Positions 18,957 through 30,242 of a stretch of 64,000 nucleotides of DNA are shown here, one piece after another. The notes below the pieces were generated by a model, which did no database searches, was not told the origin of the DNA, and saw only the letters and a list, made by a program, of their open reading frames with translations. Location of the stretch: positions 299,052 through 363,051 of the forward strand of contig NZ_QGDB01000005.1 of the NCBI RefSeq assembly GCF_003149535.1, written 5' to 3'. Numbering within the stretch: the stretch's first letter is position 1; each line of letters opens with the position of its first letter. The stretch is from Falsochrobactrum shanghaiense. GTDB lineage: Bacteria > Pseudomonadota > Alphaproteobacteria > Rhizobiales > Rhizobiaceae. The translations under genes were made by a program, and so were the position numbers.

Positions 18957-20765
18957 TCAATCATCCCCCATCTTGAGCGCCTGAATGAAGGCTTCCTGCG
19001 GGATTTCCACCCGGCCGAACTGGCGCATGCGCTTCTTGCCTTCCTTCTGCTTTTCCAGAAGCTTGCGCTTGCGCGACACGTCGCCGCCATAACACTTGGC
19101 CGTCACGTCCTTGCGCAAGGCCGAAATCGTCTCACGCGCCACGATACGCCCACCGATTGCCGCCTGAATCGGGATTTTGAACATATGCTGGGGAATAAGC
19201 TCCTTCAGCTTTTCGCAAAGCACGCGACCGCGCTTTTCGGCAGCCGAGCGGTGCACCAGCATCGAAAGCGCATCCACCGGCTCTTCATTGACGAGGATCG
19301 ACATCTTGACCAGATCGCCCTCGCGATATTCCGAAAGATTGTAGTCGAACGAGGCGTAACCCTTGGAAATCGACTTCAGGCGATCATAGAAGTCGAACAC
19401 CACTTCATTGAGCGGAAGATCATATGTAATCATCGCGCGCGGGCCGACATAGGAGAGGTCCACCTGAACCCCGCGCCGCTCCTGACAAAGCTTCATGATC
19501 GCGCCCAGATAATCGTCCGGCGTCATGATGGTCGCCTTGATCCACGGCTCTTCGATGGCCGCGATCTTCACCACGTCCGGCATATCGGCAGGGTTATGCA
19601 GTTCTTTTTCAGTGCCGTCCGTCATCTTGAGACGATAGACCACCGAAGGCGCGGTCGTAATGAGATCGAGATTGAACTCGCGCTCCAGACGTTCCTGAAT
19701 GATTTCAAGATGGAGCAGGCCGAGAAAGCCGCAACGAAAACCAAAGCCCAGTGCTGCCGAAGTTTCCATTTCATAAGAGAACGAAGCGTCATTGAGGCGC
19801 AGCTTGCCCATTGCCGCGCGCAGATCTTCAAAATCTGCTGCATCGACCGGGAACAGGCCGCAGAACACCACCGGCTGCGCTGGCTTGAAGCCCGGCAGCA
19901 TGTTTGTGGTGGGGCGGCGTTCTTCGGTGATCGTATCGCCGACGCGCGTATCCGCCACTTCCTTGATCGAAGCAGTGATGAAACCCAGCTCACCCGGGCC
20001 GAGGTCGTCCACCTGCACCATTTTGGGCGTGAAGACGCCGGTGCGTTCGACCGGATATTTCGCGCCCGTCCCCATCATGCGGATGGTCTGGCCTTTTTTG
20101 AGCACGCCGTCGATGACGCGCACCAGCACGATGACGCCAAGATAGGAATCGTACCAGCTATCCACCAGCATGGCCTTGAGCGGTGCGGAACGATCGCCTT
20201 CCTTCGGCGCAGGCAGCTTATGAACGATTGCTTCCAGAACATCGTCAATGCCCAGTCCCGTCTTGGCGGAAATTTCCACCGCGTCGGACGCATCGATGCC
20301 GATCACTTCCTCGACCTGGCTCTTGACGCGTTCGGGCTCTGCGGCGGGCAGATCGATCTTGTTCAGCACGACCACGATTTCGTGGTTGTTGTCGATGGCC
20401 TGATAGACATTGGCCAGCGTCTGCGCTTCCACGCCCTGCGAGGCGTCGACAACCAGCAGCGAACCCTCGCAAGCCGCCAGCGAACGTGAGACTTCATAGG
20501 CGAAGTCGACGTGGCCGGGCGTGTCGATGAGGTTGAGGATGTAGGTCTCGCCATTCTTCGCCTTGTAATTGAGACGAACGGTCTGCGCCTTGATGGTGAT
20601 GCCGCGCTCACGCTCAATATCCATCGAGTCGAGGATCTGATCCTTCATCTCGCGCGACTCCAGCCCGCCCGTCATCTGAATGAGGCGGTCGGCCAGCGTC
20701 GATTTGCCGTGGTCGATATGGGCAACGATCGAAAAGTTACGAATATGGTCAAGTGGTGTGCTCAT
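18957..20765 (-). CDS. lepA: Elongation factor 4 (LepA)
   Basis: This 602-aa translational GTPase acts in back-translocation and stress tolerance. The P-loop [17 protein letters not shown] and NKIDLP are present. The C terminus carries the LepA-specific [20 protein letters not shown]. Length and start ([14 protein letters not shown]) are standard. Confidence 0.98.
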   Translation of the reverse strand: MSTPLDHIRNFSIVAHIDHGKSTLADRLIQMTGGLESREMKDQILDSMDIERERGITIKAQTVRLNYKAKNGETYILNLIDTPGHVDFAYEVSRSLAACEGSLLVVDASQGVEAQTLANVYQAIDNNHEIVVVLNKIDLPAAEPERVKSQVEEVIGIDASDAVEISAKTGLGIDDVLEAIVHKLPAPKEGDRSAPLKAMLVDSWYDSYLGVIVLVRVIDGVLKKGQTIRMMGTGAKYPVERTGVFTPKMVQVDDLGPGELGFITASIKEVADTRVGDTITEERRPTTNMLPGFKPAQPVVFCGLFPVDAADFEDLRAAMGKLRLNDASFSYEMETSAALGFGFRCGFLGLLHLEIIQERLEREFNLDLITTAPSVVYRLKMTDGTEKELHNPADMPDVVKIAAIEEPWIKATIMTPDDYLGAIMKLCQERRGVQVDLSYVGPRAMITYDLPLNEVVFDFYDRLKSISKGYASFDYNLSEYREGDLVKMSILVNEEPVDALSMLVHRSAAEKRGRVLCEKLKELIPQHMFKIPIQAAIGGRIVARETISALRKDVTAKCYGGDVSRKRKLLEKQKEGKKRMRQFGRVEIPQEAFIQALKMGDD

Positions 20766-20967
20766 ACGCGCGATTTACCAGTAAGCAGCCAAAACTCAAA
20801 TAGCTATTGCACGTTTATCGCTGGAAAAGCAGCAGCTATCATCATCGTGACAACAAGTCCCCTTTGCCTTGCGGTAAAAAGGCAGTAAATCAGCCTCATA
20901 AATCGCGTCGCCGCATGGTCGTCAGGACCGCCGGGCGCGCAATCGGGCTTTGACGCAGGAGTTAAGA

Positions 20968-21954
20968 ATGCAGACCGAACCGAACGAAGTTCACAACAGA
21001 CCGAAACTGGTCACTGTTTTCGGCGGCTCTGGCTTTGTCGGGCGCGCGGCCGTAGCCAGCCTCACCAAACGCGGCTATCGTGTGCGCGTCGCCGTGCGCA
21101 AACCGGAAATCGCCTATTACATGCAACCTCTGGGCGATGTGGGCCAGATTCAGCTCGTGCAGGCCAATGTCCGCCATCGCGGCTCCGTCGATCGCGCCGT
21201 CATGGGAGCAGATCACGTCATCAATCTGGTGGGCATCCTTGCTGAAAGCGGCAAGCAGCGCTTCAACAGCGTGCAGGTGCTGGGCGCAAGGAATATCGCC
21301 GAAGCCGCGAAGGCCGCCGGTGTTCCCATGACCCACCTTTCCTCGCTCGCAGCGGACGCAAATTCCCCCTCCGCCTATGCACGCACAAAGGCCGAAGGCG
21401 AAAAGGCCGTACGCTCCGTGCTGCCGGATGCCGTCATCCTGCGCCCTTCGATTATCTTTGGCGCTGAAGACCGCTTCTTCAATCGTTTTGCAAATATGGC
21501 GCGTTTCTCGCCGTTCCTGCCCCTCATCGGCGGCGGCAAGACCCGGTTGCAGCCGGTCTATGTGGGCGATGTCGCCGAAGCCGCAGCCAAATCCGTGGAT
21601 GGCGAACTGAAAGCCGGGACCACCTATGAGCTGGGCGGGCCCGATGTGGAGGACTTCCGCCAATTGATGCGCGATATGCTGCGCGTCATCGACCGCAAGC
21701 GCAGCTTTGTTTCCTTGCCATGGTGGGTTGCGCGCATTCAGGCATCCATCCTCGGCCTTCTGCCAAAGCCGATGCTCACCAATGATCAGGTGACGCTGCT
21801 TAAATTCGACAATGTAGTCTCGGAGGAAGCCACTGCGCAGCAGCGCACATTGCAGGGCATGGGAATTACGCCCAAAACCACCGATGCCATCCTTCCCACC
21901 TATCTCTGGCGCTATCGCGTCGCCGGGCAATATACGAAGCCCAAACTGGCATGA
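20968..21954 (+). CDS. NAD(P)-binding epimerase-like protein (NDUFA9/complex I accessory-like)
   Basis: This 328-aa extended/atypical SDR has the cofactor loop GGSGFVGRAAVASL. It lacks an obvious catalytic Tyr-x-x-x-Lys in a reductase context, although SAYARTKAEGE is similar. It resembles the NDUFA9-like proteins that alphaproteobacteria carry, so a complex I link is possible but inferred. ATG 20968 has GCAGGAG six bases upstream and is preferred over TTG 20950. The 3' end forms one unit of a 16-base tandem repeat. Confidence 0.82.
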   Translation: MQTEPNEVHNRPKLVTVFGGSGFVGRAAVASLTKRGYRVRVAVRKPEIAYYMQPLGDVGQIQLVQANVRHRGSVDRAVMGADHVINLVGILAESGKQRFNSVQVLGARNIAEAAKAAGVPMTHLSSLAADANSPSAYARTKAEGEKAVRSVLPDAVILRPSIIFGAEDRFFNRFANMARFSPFLPLIGGGKTRLQPVYVGDVAEAAAKSVDGELKAGTTYELGGPDVEDFRQLMRDMLRVIDRKRSFVSLPWWVARIQASILGLLPKPMLTNDQVTLLKFDNVVSEEATAQQRTLQGMGITPKTTDAILPTYLWRYRVAGQYTKPKLA

Positions 21955-21975
21955 TAAAAAACTGGCATGATAAAA
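21944..21975 (+). repeat. Perfect 16-bp tandem repeat at a gene end
   Basis: Two head-to-tail copies of AACTGGCATGATAAAA lie at 21944-21959 and 21960-21975. The first includes the last codons and TGA stop of the NDUFA9-like gene; the second runs into the terminator stem. A slippage duplication is the simplest explanation. Confidence 0.9.
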
Positions 21976-21994
21976 GGGGCGCAAAGCCCCTTTT
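21972..21994. terminator. Bidirectional terminator between the NDUFA9-like gene and uppP
   Basis: A perfect 9-bp stem AAAAGGGGC/GCCCCTTTT encloses loop GCAAA between convergent genes. Confidence 0.92.
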
Positions 21995-22019
21995 ATTTTA
22001 TCTTATCTATCCTTTGCTT

Positions 22020-22826
22020 TCAGCCCCAGACGAGCAATGCTGCCAGCCCCAGCGCCCCGACAATCAGCCGCCACCAGGCAAAAAGCCTGAAACCATGGCG
22101 CGAGACGTAATCGAGCAGGTAGCGCACGACGAACACGCCTGAAACAAATGCCATGATGAAGCCAACTGCGATGAGCGCGCCATCATTGTAGGAAAGCACG
22201 CCATGATTTTTATACAGATCATAGGCGAATGCGCCCGCCATGGTCGGCATGGCAAGAAAGAATGAGAACTCGGCGGCGGAACGCTTGTCAGCCCCCATCA
22301 GCAAAGCGCCCACGATCGTGGCGCCGGAACGCGAGACCCCCGGAATCATGGCCAGACATTGCACGAAACCAATGGCAAGGCAGATCGGCAGCGGGTAATC
22401 CATCACGTCGCGATAGCGCGGCTTGAGATCGAGCTGGTCCACCCACAGGAGAATGAAGCCCCCGAGAATGAGCATGATGCACACCAGTATCGGGGTCTCG
22501 AAAAGCACGCTTTTGATGAAACCGTGCGCCATGGCGCCAATGACGGCTGCTGGCAAAAACGCAATCAGGACGCCGGCAACGAACCGGCGTGTGCGCGCAT
22601 CACGCGGAAAATCGACAAGAAGCGTAATCAGCTTCGTCGAATAGACGGTCAGAATCGCGAGAATGGCCCCAAGCTGGATCAGCACCTCGAAAGTCTTGCC
22701 CGTCGATTCAAAGCCCAGAAAATGTCCGATAAGCAGCAAATGGCCTGTAGATGAAACCGGAATGAATTCGGTGAGACCTTCGACAAGGCCAAGAAAAGCA
22801 GCTTCCAGAAGATTAAAAATATCCAT
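22020..22826 (-). CDS. uppP: Undecaprenyl-diphosphatase (BacA/UppP)
   Basis: This 268-aa multi-pass membrane phosphatase recycles the lipid carrier for peptidoglycan and envelope polymers. Signature motifs [15 protein letters not shown] (about residues 16-30) and [10 protein letters not shown] are present. Start ATG 22826 is standard ([17 protein letters not shown]). Confidence 0.97.
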   Translation of the reverse strand: MDIFNLLEAAFLGLVEGLTEFIPVSSTGHLLLIGHFLGFESTGKTFEVLIQLGAILAILTVYSTKLITLLVDFPRDARTRRFVAGVLIAFLPAAVIGAMAHGFIKSVLFETPILVCIMLILGGFILLWVDQLDLKPRYRDVMDYPLPICLAIGFVQCLAMIPGVSRSGATIVGALLMGADKRSAAEFSFFLAMPTMAGAFAYDLYKNHGVLSYNDGALIAVGFIMAFVSGVFVVRYLLDYVSRHGFRLFAWWRLIVGALGLAALLVWG

Positions 22827-22981
22827 GTAGTCTATACCTTGGAGAGATGGATATGATGAGAACGAATTGACCTGACCGCCGCGTGGTGTTGAAATGCGAA
22901 AACAGCGCGCCCAGCGATTGCTTGTCTCTCGCAGGTATAGCCCTTATAGACTAAACATTGCGTTGAGATGTCGCGAATCGC

Positions 22982-23008
22982 CCGACAGCAGAAATAGCCT
23001 GCTGTCGG
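22982..23008. other. Perfect hairpin upstream of the GST gene
   Basis: CCGACAGCAG/CTGCTGTCGG is a 10-bp stem with a 7-nt loop in the uppP-GST divergent spacer. No T-run follows on either strand, so it is not a standard terminator. It could be a regulator site or an mRNA leader structure. Nothing else was recognised in the spacer 22827-23077. Confidence 0.55.
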
Positions 23009-23077
23009 CGTTAACGCCAGAAGCCGTCCTCCGCGCATATCAATTAAAGCCTGTCAGTCGAAAGTACCGCGTCGATC

Positions 23078-23770
23078 ATGCTTACGCTTTTTCATCATCC
23101 CATGTCCTCGGGTTCGCGCTATGTGCGGCTTATTCTCGGCGAATATGACGTGGAAGCGGAGCTGATCGAGGAACGCCCATGGTCGCGCCGCAAGGAGTTT
23201 CTCGCGCTCAATCCCGCAGCCACCCTGCCCGTATTGCTCGCAGAGCGCGACCTGCCGGTTGTCGGGGCGACGGTCATCGCGGAATATCTCGATGAGACCC
23301 GCGGCGCGCTCAAGCGCAACCGCCGCCTGTTGCCTGAAAGCCCGATGGAGCGCGCAGAGGTGCGCCGTCTGGTCGACTGGTTTCTGGTCAAGTTTGAAAA
23401 TGAAGTGACGCGGCATATCGCCCGCGAGCGGGTTTTCAAATTGCAGATGTCGGCAGAATTCGGCGGCAGCGCGCCGGATTCGACCGCCATTCGCGCCGCC
23501 CGCACCAATATCCGCCAGCATATGAAATATATCGACTGGCTCGCCGCAACCCGCGACTGGCTGGGCGGCAACCTGCCCAGCTATGCCGATATGGCGGCAG
23601 CGGCTTCCCTTTCCGTCCTCGATTATCTCGGTGAGATCGAATGGAGCGAAACCAGGGCCGCGCGCGACTGGTATACGCGCATGAAGTCGCGCCCTGCCTT
23701 CCGCCCCCTGCTTTCCGACCGTGTGCGCGGACTAGCCCCGGTAGCCCATTATGGCGATCTCGACTTCTGA
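23078..23770 (+). CDS. Glutathione S-transferase family protein
   Basis: This 230-aa protein has an N-terminal thioredoxin-like domain starting [20 protein letters not shown], a cis-Pro loop (ATLPVLLAE) and an all-helical C-terminal domain with [19 protein letters not shown]. The catalytic residue may be Ser11 or Ser12. The substrate is unknown. It overlaps queG by 20 bases, so the genes are co-transcribed; this GST-queG-SDR order may reflect operon convenience rather than shared function. Confidence 0.88.
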   Translation: MLTLFHHPMSSGSRYVRLILGEYDVEAELIEERPWSRRKEFLALNPAATLPVLLAERDLPVVGATVIAEYLDETRGALKRNRRLLPESPMERAEVRRLVDWFLVKFENEVTRHIARERVFKLQMSAEFGGSAPDSTAIRAARTNIRQHMKYIDWLAATRDWLGGNLPSYADMAAAASLSVLDYLGEIEWSETRAARDWYTRMKSRPAFRPLLSDRVRGLAPVAHYGDLDF

Positions 23771-24896
23771 AACCAGGCAGGCCCGGCTCAAGCGCTTCCT
23801 GACTGAAGAAGCGAAAGCCGTCGGATTTGATGCGGTCGCCTTCACCACGCCCGACAAGATTCCGCAGGCTCCGCAGCGCCTCCGGCAATATATCGCCGAA
23901 GGCTGCCACGCCGATATGGCGTGGATGGAAGAGACTGAAGAACGGCGCGCCAATCCAAGCGTGCTTTGGCCGGAAGTCCGCTCCATCATGATGCTCGCCA
24001 TGAATTATGGCCCCGAAACCGACCCGCTTGCCCTTCTGGAGCGCAAGGACCGCGGTGCCATTTCCGTTTATGCGCGCAATCGCGACTATCACGACATCGT
24101 AAAAGGCAAGCTCAAGCATGTGGCGAGCCGCTTCGCCGCCCGCGCCGGACAGGACGTGAAGGTCTTCGTCGATACCGCACCCGTCATGGAAAAACCGCTC
24201 GCGCAGGCCGCAGGTCTTGGCTGGCAGGGCAAGCACACCAATCTGGTCAGCCGCGAACATGGTTCCTGGCTGTTTCTCGGGTCAATTTTCACCACGGCGG
24301 AAATCCCCCCCGACGAGGCGGATCGCGATCATTGCGGATCGTGCCGCGCATGTCTGGACGCCTGCCCGACGAAAGCCTTTCCCGCCCCCTATCGCATCGA
24401 TGCGCGCCGCTGCATTTCTTACCTGACCATTGAAAACAAAGGGCCGATCCCGCTTGAATTTCGCAAACCCATCGGCAATCGCATCTATGGTTGCGACGAC
24501 TGTCTTGCTGTGTGTCCATGGAATAAATTCGCGCAGGCCACCCATGAGATGAAGCTCAAGGCGCGCGATGACCTCAATGCCCCGCGCCTTGCCGATTTCC
24601 TGCAACTTGATGATTCTGCCTTTCGCACATTTTTCTCCGGCTCCCCGGTCAAGCGCATCGGGCGTGATCGTTTCCTGCGCAATGTGCTGATTGCCGCTGG
24701 AAACTCGCAGGACCTGTCCCTGCTCCCGCAAGTCGAGGCGCTGCTGCGCGACGAGGCGCCTCAAGTGCGCGGCGCGGCAATCTGGGCGTTTCGCCAGCTT
24801 GCCGCCCCCGACCATATCGCCGCATTGCAGAAAGAACTGGCTCCCTCGGAGCAGGATGCTACGGTGCAGGCGGAGTGGACCATGGAGGAAATCTGA
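23751..24896 (+). CDS. queG: Epoxyqueuosine reductase
   Basis: This 381-aa cobalamin-dependent iron-sulfur enzyme performs the last step of queuosine tRNA modification. Two 4Fe-4S ferredoxin motifs are seen: [16 protein letters not shown] and [25 protein letters not shown] contains the proposed catalytic Asp. A C-terminal HEAT-like region follows about residue 310. ATG 23751 lies inside the end of the GST gene. Confidence 0.96.
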   Translation: MAISTSETRQARLKRFLTEEAKAVGFDAVAFTTPDKIPQAPQRLRQYIAEGCHADMAWMEETEERRANPSVLWPEVRSIMMLAMNYGPETDPLALLERKDRGAISVYARNRDYHDIVKGKLKHVASRFAARAGQDVKVFVDTAPVMEKPLAQAAGLGWQGKHTNLVSREHGSWLFLGSIFTTAEIPPDEADRDHCGSCRACLDACPTKAFPAPYRIDARRCISYLTIENKGPIPLEFRKPIGNRIYGCDDCLAVCPWNKFAQATHEMKLKARDDLNAPRLADFLQLDDSAFRTFFSGSPVKRIGRDRFLRNVLIAAGNSQDLSLLPQVEALLRDEAPQVRGAAIWAFRQLAAPDHIAALQKELAPSEQDATVQAEWTMEEI

Positions 24897-24897
24897 T

Positions 24898-25767
24898 ATG
24901 CGCATTTTTCTGCTGGGAGCCGGCTATTCCGCCGCAGCTTTCGCGCGGCTTATGGCTGGCGATGCAGAGCGCATCGATGGCACCACCCGCCATGAAGAGC
25001 GTTTCGCCCCATTGCAGCAATCAGGCATCCATCCCTGGCGCTTTGACCGGGAAACCAGCGATCCCGAGCTTGTCGATCAGCTTGCCCGCTCCACCCATGT
25101 CGTCATTTCCATTGCACCCGGTGAAAGCGGCGATCCGTCTTTGCCCCTTGTGGAAGAAGCGATGCGCCGTCCCGACAATATAATTCGCTGGCTCGGCTAT
25201 CTTTCAACCGTTGGCGTCTATGGCGATCATCAGGGCGGATGGGTCGATGAAACCGCGCCTTGCAAGCCAGTTTCGCGCCGCTCTCTGGAGCGCGTCCACG
25301 CCGAAGCAGCATGGACTGTCCTCAGTCAGCGTCATGGCGTCCCGCTCTCCATATTGCGCCTGTCGGGCATATATGGCCCCGGCCGCAATGCATTCCTCAA
25401 GCTGGAACAGGGCACGGCGCGCCGCATCATCAAGCAAGGGCAGGTTTTCAACCGCATCCACGCAGACGACATCGCCGGGGCGCTGCGCCTTCTTGCAGGC
25501 ACGACCGCCGATGGCATTTTCAATATTACCGACAATGAGCCTGCGCCGCCCCAGGACGTGATTGCCTGTGCCGCTGAAATAATGGGAATTACCCCGCCCG
25601 AAGAAGTCGCCTTTGAAAGCGCGGACATGACTCCGATGGCGCGTTCCTTTTATGGCGAAAACAAGCGCGTTTCCAACCGGCGGATCAAAGATCTGGGCTA
25701 TGAATTCATCTATCCCGATTATCGCGCGGCCCTGTCCGCCATGTGGCGCGATAAAAACTGGCGCTGA
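24898..25767 (+). CDS. NAD-dependent epimerase/dehydratase family protein (SDR, YeeZ-like)
   Basis: This 289-aa protein begins MRIFLLGAGYSAAAFARLM. The cofactor loop is GAGYSA rather than the usual GxxGxxG. LGYLSTVGVYGD and SRRSLERVHAE correspond to the Ser and Tyr/Lys regions, but the canonical Tyr is not evident. ATG 24898 follows the queG stop by one base, and upstream frame extension inside queG is ignored. Function is unknown; it is probably in the same transcript as GST-queG. Confidence 0.8.
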   Translation: MRIFLLGAGYSAAAFARLMAGDAERIDGTTRHEERFAPLQQSGIHPWRFDRETSDPELVDQLARSTHVVISIAPGESGDPSLPLVEEAMRRPDNIIRWLGYLSTVGVYGDHQGGWVDETAPCKPVSRRSLERVHAEAAWTVLSQRHGVPLSILRLSGIYGPGRNAFLKLEQGTARRIIKQGQVFNRIHADDIAGALRLLAGTTADGIFNITDNEPAPPQDVIACAAEIMGITPPEEVAFESADMTPMARSFYGENKRVSNRRIKDLGYEFIYPDYRAALSAMWRDKNWR

Positions 25768-25859
25768 TCGCCTGCGAATTGCCGTTTGCGATGCTTTAAA
25801 CCATAATCGGGACATTGCATGCGAATGATTCGCAAAATTATTATTCCGGAACATTGCCC

Positions 25860-26804
25860 ATGGTTACGATATATCGGTTCAGCCTCCGGCATGGTTTCGC
25901 GCTCGCGGCAGCGGTCGCAATAAGCGCGCTATGCGGCAGCATTATATCGACCAGCGCGCAAGACATGCCTGCAAAACAGGCCTTTGGCGCACAAGAGCTT
26001 CCCGCTCTGGCCCAAAAACCGCATTCGATAGGCTTTTACTCAAAGGGCTGCATCGCCGGGGCTGTCGCCATCGCCGAAGATGGGCCGAACTGGCAGGTCA
26101 TGCGCCTTTCGCGCAATCGCCGCTGGGGCCACCCGCACACGATCGCGCTGCTGGAGCGCCTCTCACGCGATGCGGCAAAGGATGGCTGGCCCGGCCTGCT
26201 GATCGGCGACATATCGCAGCCGCGCGGCGGACCGATGCTGACAGGCCATGCCTCCCACCAGGTGGGGCTTGATGCCGACATATGGCTGACACCCATGCCC
26301 AAAAAGCGCTTGAGCAGTGAAGAGCGTGAAAATGTATCGGCCATATCGATGCTGGCGAAGGATTCACTTTATGTCGATCCCAAAAAATGGACGCCAAGCC
26401 GCACCGCCCTGCTAAAACACGCAGCCAGCTACCCGGAAGTCGAGCGTATTTTCGTGCATCCCGGCATTAAAAAACAGCTCTGTGAGACCGTAAAGGGCAA
26501 TAGGAACTGGCTGGGCAAGGTTAGACCCTATTGGGGACACCACTACCATTTTCATATCCGCCTTTCCTGCCAGCCGGGTTCTGCTAATTGCAAGCCGCAA
26601 GCGGCGGTGCCGCCCGGCGACGGTTGCGATCAATCACTGGCATGGTGGTTTACGGACGAACCATGGAAACCGGCAAAGCCATCCAAGAAGCCGTCGGAAA
26701 AGCCAAAGACCGTCATGGTTTCCGATCTGCCGAAATCCTGTGCCGCCGTGCTGCATGATCCCTCTCCCGATTCCGTCGCGGAAGTGACATACAGCGCGCG
26801 ATAA
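25860..26804 (+). CDS. mepA: Penicillin-insensitive murein endopeptidase (M74)
   Basis: This 314-aa periplasmic zinc endopeptidase cuts DD-cross-links in peptidoglycan. A signal segment (FALAAAVAISALCGSIIS) precedes the domain. Zinc and catalytic residues lie in GHASHQVGLDADIW and WGHHYHFHIRLSC. A Lys/Pro-rich stretch (KPAKPSKKPSEKPKT) near the C terminus is a flexible linker. ATG 25860 is preferred to the open extension to 25815 because the signal peptide starts there. Confidence 0.93.
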   Translation: MVTIYRFSLRHGFALAAAVAISALCGSIISTSAQDMPAKQAFGAQELPALAQKPHSIGFYSKGCIAGAVAIAEDGPNWQVMRLSRNRRWGHPHTIALLERLSRDAAKDGWPGLLIGDISQPRGGPMLTGHASHQVGLDADIWLTPMPKKRLSSEERENVSAISMLAKDSLYVDPKKWTPSRTALLKHAASYPEVERIFVHPGIKKQLCETVKGNRNWLGKVRPYWGHHYHFHIRLSCQPGSANCKPQAAVPPGDGCDQSLAWWFTDEPWKPAKPSKKPSEKPKTVMVSDLPKSCAAVLHDPSPDSVAEVTYSAR

Positions 26805-26876
26805 ACTATCCTGTATTATCCGAACCCATTTATGAACAATCCGGGCGCCGGAACAAATTGACAAGGTTATCAACCC

Positions 26877-27257
26877 ATGGAAAAACGACTTCGCGTCGCC
26901 CTGATCGCTCATGATTTGAAAAAAGATGACATGGTCGCTTTTGCGCAACTGCACGAAGAGGCCTTGTCGCGTTTTGACATCGTGGCAACGGGAACGACAG
27001 GCGGGCTTATCCAGCAGGCATGCAAATCGTTGAATGTCCATCGGGTTAAGAGCGGCCCGCTTGGCGGCGATCAGCAGATCGGCGCAATGATTGCGGAAGG
27101 AATGATACAGGCATTGATTTTCTTCATCGATCCGCTTTCGCCGCTTCCCCATGACGTGGACGTCAAGGCCCTGACCCGGCTGGGCAGCGTCTACGACATT
27201 CCCATGGCGCTCAATCGCGCAACAGCGGAAAGATTGATCAAGGCGCTGGATCGGTAG
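26877..27257 (+). CDS. mgsA: Methylglyoxal synthase
   Basis: This 126-aa enzyme converts dihydroxyacetone phosphate to methylglyoxal, a bypass of lower glycolysis. Recognisable motifs are [12 protein letters not shown], the phosphate loop [18 protein letters not shown] and [15 protein letters not shown] with the catalytic Asp/His. It is immediately followed by glk, a typical order in Brucella relatives. Confidence 0.96.
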   Translation: MEKRLRVALIAHDLKKDDMVAFAQLHEEALSRFDIVATGTTGGLIQQACKSLNVHRVKSGPLGGDQQIGAMIAEGMIQALIFFIDPLSPLPHDVDVKALTRLGSVYDIPMALNRATAERLIKALDR

Positions 27258-27315
27258 GCAACAACAAGACTGCCCATGCAGTCTCGGCAACACAGACGAA
27301 GCAATAGGAAACAGA

Positions 27316-28344
27316 ATGCAAGCCACGATAGACGCTGAACAAAGTTTCAAATTTCCCGTTCTCGTCGGCGATATTGGCGGAACCAACGCGCGCTTCGCCC
27401 TTCTTGTCGATTCCTATGCCGAACCCAAGGAATTCCCCGTCGTCCAGACTTCAGACTACGCCACGATCGATGAAGCGATCCAGAGCGTCGTTCTCGACCA
27501 TACTTCCATCATGCCGCGCTCTGCGATCCTTGCGGTCGCAGGCCCCGTGGACAGCGATGAAATCGACCTCACCAATTGCAACTGGATCGTTCGTCCGCGT
27601 GATATGATCGCAAAGCTTGGCTTCAAGGACGTCACGGTTCTGAACGATTTTGAAGCGCAGGCGCTTGCGGTCGTCTCGATCGACAACGAATATCTGGAGC
27701 AGATTGGCGGCAAAAGCGAAGAAATCATCGCAACCCGCGTCGTGCTTGGCCCCGGCACAGGACTTGGCGTAGCTGGTCTGCTGCGCACCCACAAGGCATG
27801 GGTTCCCGTTCCCGGTGAAGGCGGTCATATCGACATCGGCCCGCGCAGCGCGCGCGATTATCAGGTCTTCCCCCATATCGAACACATCGAAGGACGTGTA
27901 TCGGCCGAACAGATTCTTTGCGGACGCGGCTTGCGCAATCTCTATCTCGCCATCTGCACTGCCGATAAGGTGGTCCCCACTCTCGATACGCCTGCCGCCA
28001 TCACCGATGCAGGCCTTGAAGGCAGCAATGCGCAAGCGGTTGAAACGCTCGACCTCTTCGTCACCTATCTGGGTCGGGTCGCTGGCGATCTGGCGCTGGT
28101 TTTCATGGCCCTTGGCGGCGTCTATCTCTCCGGCGGCATTCCCCAGCGCATATTGTCCGCCCTCAAATCGGGTTCTTTCCGCGCAGCATTCGAAGACAAA
28201 GCCCCCCATGGCCTTATCATGCGCGACATCCCCATCCATGTGATCACCCATCAACTGGCTGCATTGAGCGGCCTTTCCGCTTTCGCACGCACGCCCTCAC
28301 GCTTTGAGGTTTCAACGGATGGCCGTCGCTGGCGTATCGGATGA
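27316..28344 (+). CDS. glk: Glucokinase
   Basis: This 342-aa ATP-dependent hexokinase of the bacterial Glk family has the phosphate loop [13 protein letters not shown], catalytic region [11 protein letters not shown] and glucose-binding [11 protein letters not shown] with [10 protein letters not shown]. Length is slightly above E. coli Glk. It lies 58 bases after mgsA in the same direction. Confidence 0.96.
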   Translation: MQATIDAEQSFKFPVLVGDIGGTNARFALLVDSYAEPKEFPVVQTSDYATIDEAIQSVVLDHTSIMPRSAILAVAGPVDSDEIDLTNCNWIVRPRDMIAKLGFKDVTVLNDFEAQALAVVSIDNEYLEQIGGKSEEIIATRVVLGPGTGLGVAGLLRTHKAWVPVPGEGGHIDIGPRSARDYQVFPHIEHIEGRVSAEQILCGRGLRNLYLAICTADKVVPTLDTPAAITDAGLEGSNAQAVETLDLFVTYLGRVAGDLALVFMALGGVYLSGGIPQRILSALKSGSFRAAFEDKAPHGLIMRDIPIHVITHQLAALSGLSAFARTPSRFEVSTDGRRWRIG

Positions 28345-28409
28345 GATAGGGTTATAGAAGCGCTGTAATGAAATCCTTCACAGCCCCAGCTGCCAGATAA
28401 AAAGCGCAT

Positions 28410-30242
28410 TTGCCCGTGAGTCTATTCAGGAAGAAAAACAAAAAAATCGATCCGGGCGAAGCCACGCGCGTCATTCGCCGCATGATGTCGGAGAACGTCC
28501 GCGATTATAAGAAGAGCTATTTCGTGGCCATCGCGGCCTCGCTCATCGTGGGGGCTTCCAACGGTGCGCTGGCCTATCTGATGAAACCCATGATCGACAA
28601 GATCTTCTACGAGCAGAAGATCGGTCTCATCTGGGTCATTTGCGGCGCAATTCTCGGCATCTTCATCCTGCGTGGGCTTTCCAGCTATGTTCAGGCGGTC
28701 GAACTGGCCAAGATCGGCAATAATCTGGTCGCGCGCTACCAGAAGCGCATCTTCGACCACCTCATGAAGCTGGGCCTCGATTTTTATAACGATACCCGCT
28801 CCGGCCATCTGGCCGCGCAGATCAACCAGAATGTCAACGGCATTCGCGATCTTCTCAATATGACGATTTCTTCGATCGCCCGCGATCTGGTTGCGCTGGT
28901 CGGGCTGGTCGGCATGATGTTCTATACCGATCCGGTCATGTCCGCAGTCATCTTCCTGATCGGCCCGCCGCTCATTCTGGCCGTTGCCTATATTTCGCGT
29001 CGCATCCGCTCCGTCACCCGCGATCTGGTGCATCTCAATTCCCATCTGCTCGGCGCCATGCAGGAATCGGTGCAGGGCATCGCCATCGTCAAGGCATTCA
29101 CGATGGAAGATCAATTGCGTTCCAGGATCGATACGCTGATCGTGCAGGCCGAGGGGCGTAGCAACAAGATCGCCCGCGTTTCGGAGCGCACCACCCCCAT
29201 CGCAGAAATTCTTGCAGGCTTCGCCATAGCCGGTGTGCTGGCTTATAGCGGTTATCGCGCGATCCTCAATCAGGAGCCGCCCGGCGCGATGTTCGCCTTC
29301 ATCACCGCGCTGCTTCTGGCCTATGATCCGGCGCGCCGTCTTGCGCGCCTGCAGGTCGGCCTTGAACGCGCGCTGGTCAATGCGCGCATGATCTATGAAG
29401 TGCTCGACATCGAACCTCAGCAGGAGGATGTTCCCGATGCGGTGAATCTCAAGCCCGGCCCCGGCGAGATTCAATTCAATGACGTCCACTTCTCCTATAG
29501 TGAAGGTGCCCCGGTGCTGCACGGCGTCAGCTTTATTGCGAAAGCCGGAAAAACGACAGCCGTGGTCGGCGCATCGGGGGCGGGAAAATCAACGCTCATC
29601 AGCCTTATGCAGCGCTTCTACGATACCGAAAAGGGTGACATCCTTTTTGACGGACAGGATATTTCAAAGGTCACGAAACAATCGCTGCGCCATTCCATCG
29701 CTTATGTTTCGCAACAACCCTATCTGTTTGAAGGCACCATCGCCGACAATATCCGCTATGGGCGTCCGGACGCCACCGATGCCGAAATCATCGAAGCGGC
29801 AAAACTGGCCCATGCGCATGAGTTCATCGTGCAACAGGCTGGCGGCTATGACACGCCGGTGGGCGAAAACGGCGTCACGCTTTCTGGCGGGCAGCGCCAG
29901 CGCCTTTCCATCGCCCGCGCCATCGTGCGCAATGCGCCCGTTCTGCTGCTCGACGAGGCGACCTCCGCCCTCGATAATGAATCGGAAAAGCGTGTTCAGC
30001 TTGCGCTGGACGAGATCATGCAGGACCGCACGACCATCGTGATTGCCCACCGGCTTTCCACGGTCGTCAATGCCGATCACATCGTCGTCATGGAAGCGGG
30101 CCATGTGGTCGAAGAAGGCCGTCACGACGATCTCATCGGCATTCCCAATGGCGTCTATGCCCGCTTTTATCAGTTGCAAAGTGGCAATGGCGAAATCCTT
30201 CTTGAAAAGACAGGCACAAAGGAAAACACCAATGGCCAATGA
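28410..30242 (+). CDS. ABC exporter, fused membrane-ATPase (MsbA/lipid A exporter-like)
   Basis: This 610-aa half-transporter has an exporter-type membrane domain (about residues 40-320, six helices). The ATPase carries Walker [10 protein letters not shown], signature [14 protein letters not shown], Walker [13 protein letters not shown] and switch His IVIAHRL. MsbA-like lipid or glycolipid export is likely by similarity but not proven. The start is TTG 28410 or GTG 28416. The 3' end overlaps dapB by 11 bases. Confidence 0.88.
   Translation: MPVSLFRKKNKKIDPGEATRVIRRMMSENVRDYKKSYFVAIAASLIVGASNGALAYLMKPMIDKIFYEQKIGLIWVICGAILGIFILRGLSSYVQAVELAKIGNNLVARYQKRIFDHLMKLGLDFYNDTRSGHLAAQINQNVNGIRDLLNMTISSIARDLVALVGLVGMMFYTDPVMSAVIFLIGPPLILAVAYISRRIRSVTRDLVHLNSHLLGAMQESVQGIAIVKAFTMEDQLRSRIDTLIVQAEGRSNKIARVSERTTPIAEILAGFAIAGVLAYSGYRAILNQEPPGAMFAFITALLLAYDPARRLARLQVGLERALVNARMIYEVLDIEPQQEDVPDAVNLKPGPGEIQFNDVHFSYSEGAPVLHGVSFIAKAGKTTAVVGASGAGKSTLISLMQRFYDTEKGDILFDGQDISKVTKQSLRHSIAYVSQQPYLFEGTIADNIRYGRPDATDAEIIEAAKLAHAHEFIVQQAGGYDTPVGENGVTLSGGQRQRLSIARAIVRNAPVLLLDEATSALDNESEKRVQLALDEIMQDRTTIVIAHRLSTVVNADHIVVMEAGHVVEEGRHDDLIGIPNGVYARFYQLQSGNGEILLEKTGTKENTNGQ

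Noticed and set aside
19185..20489. 434-codon plus-strand frame inside lepA
   Set aside because: It is an antisense shadow of lepA; His/Arg-rich composition without domain.
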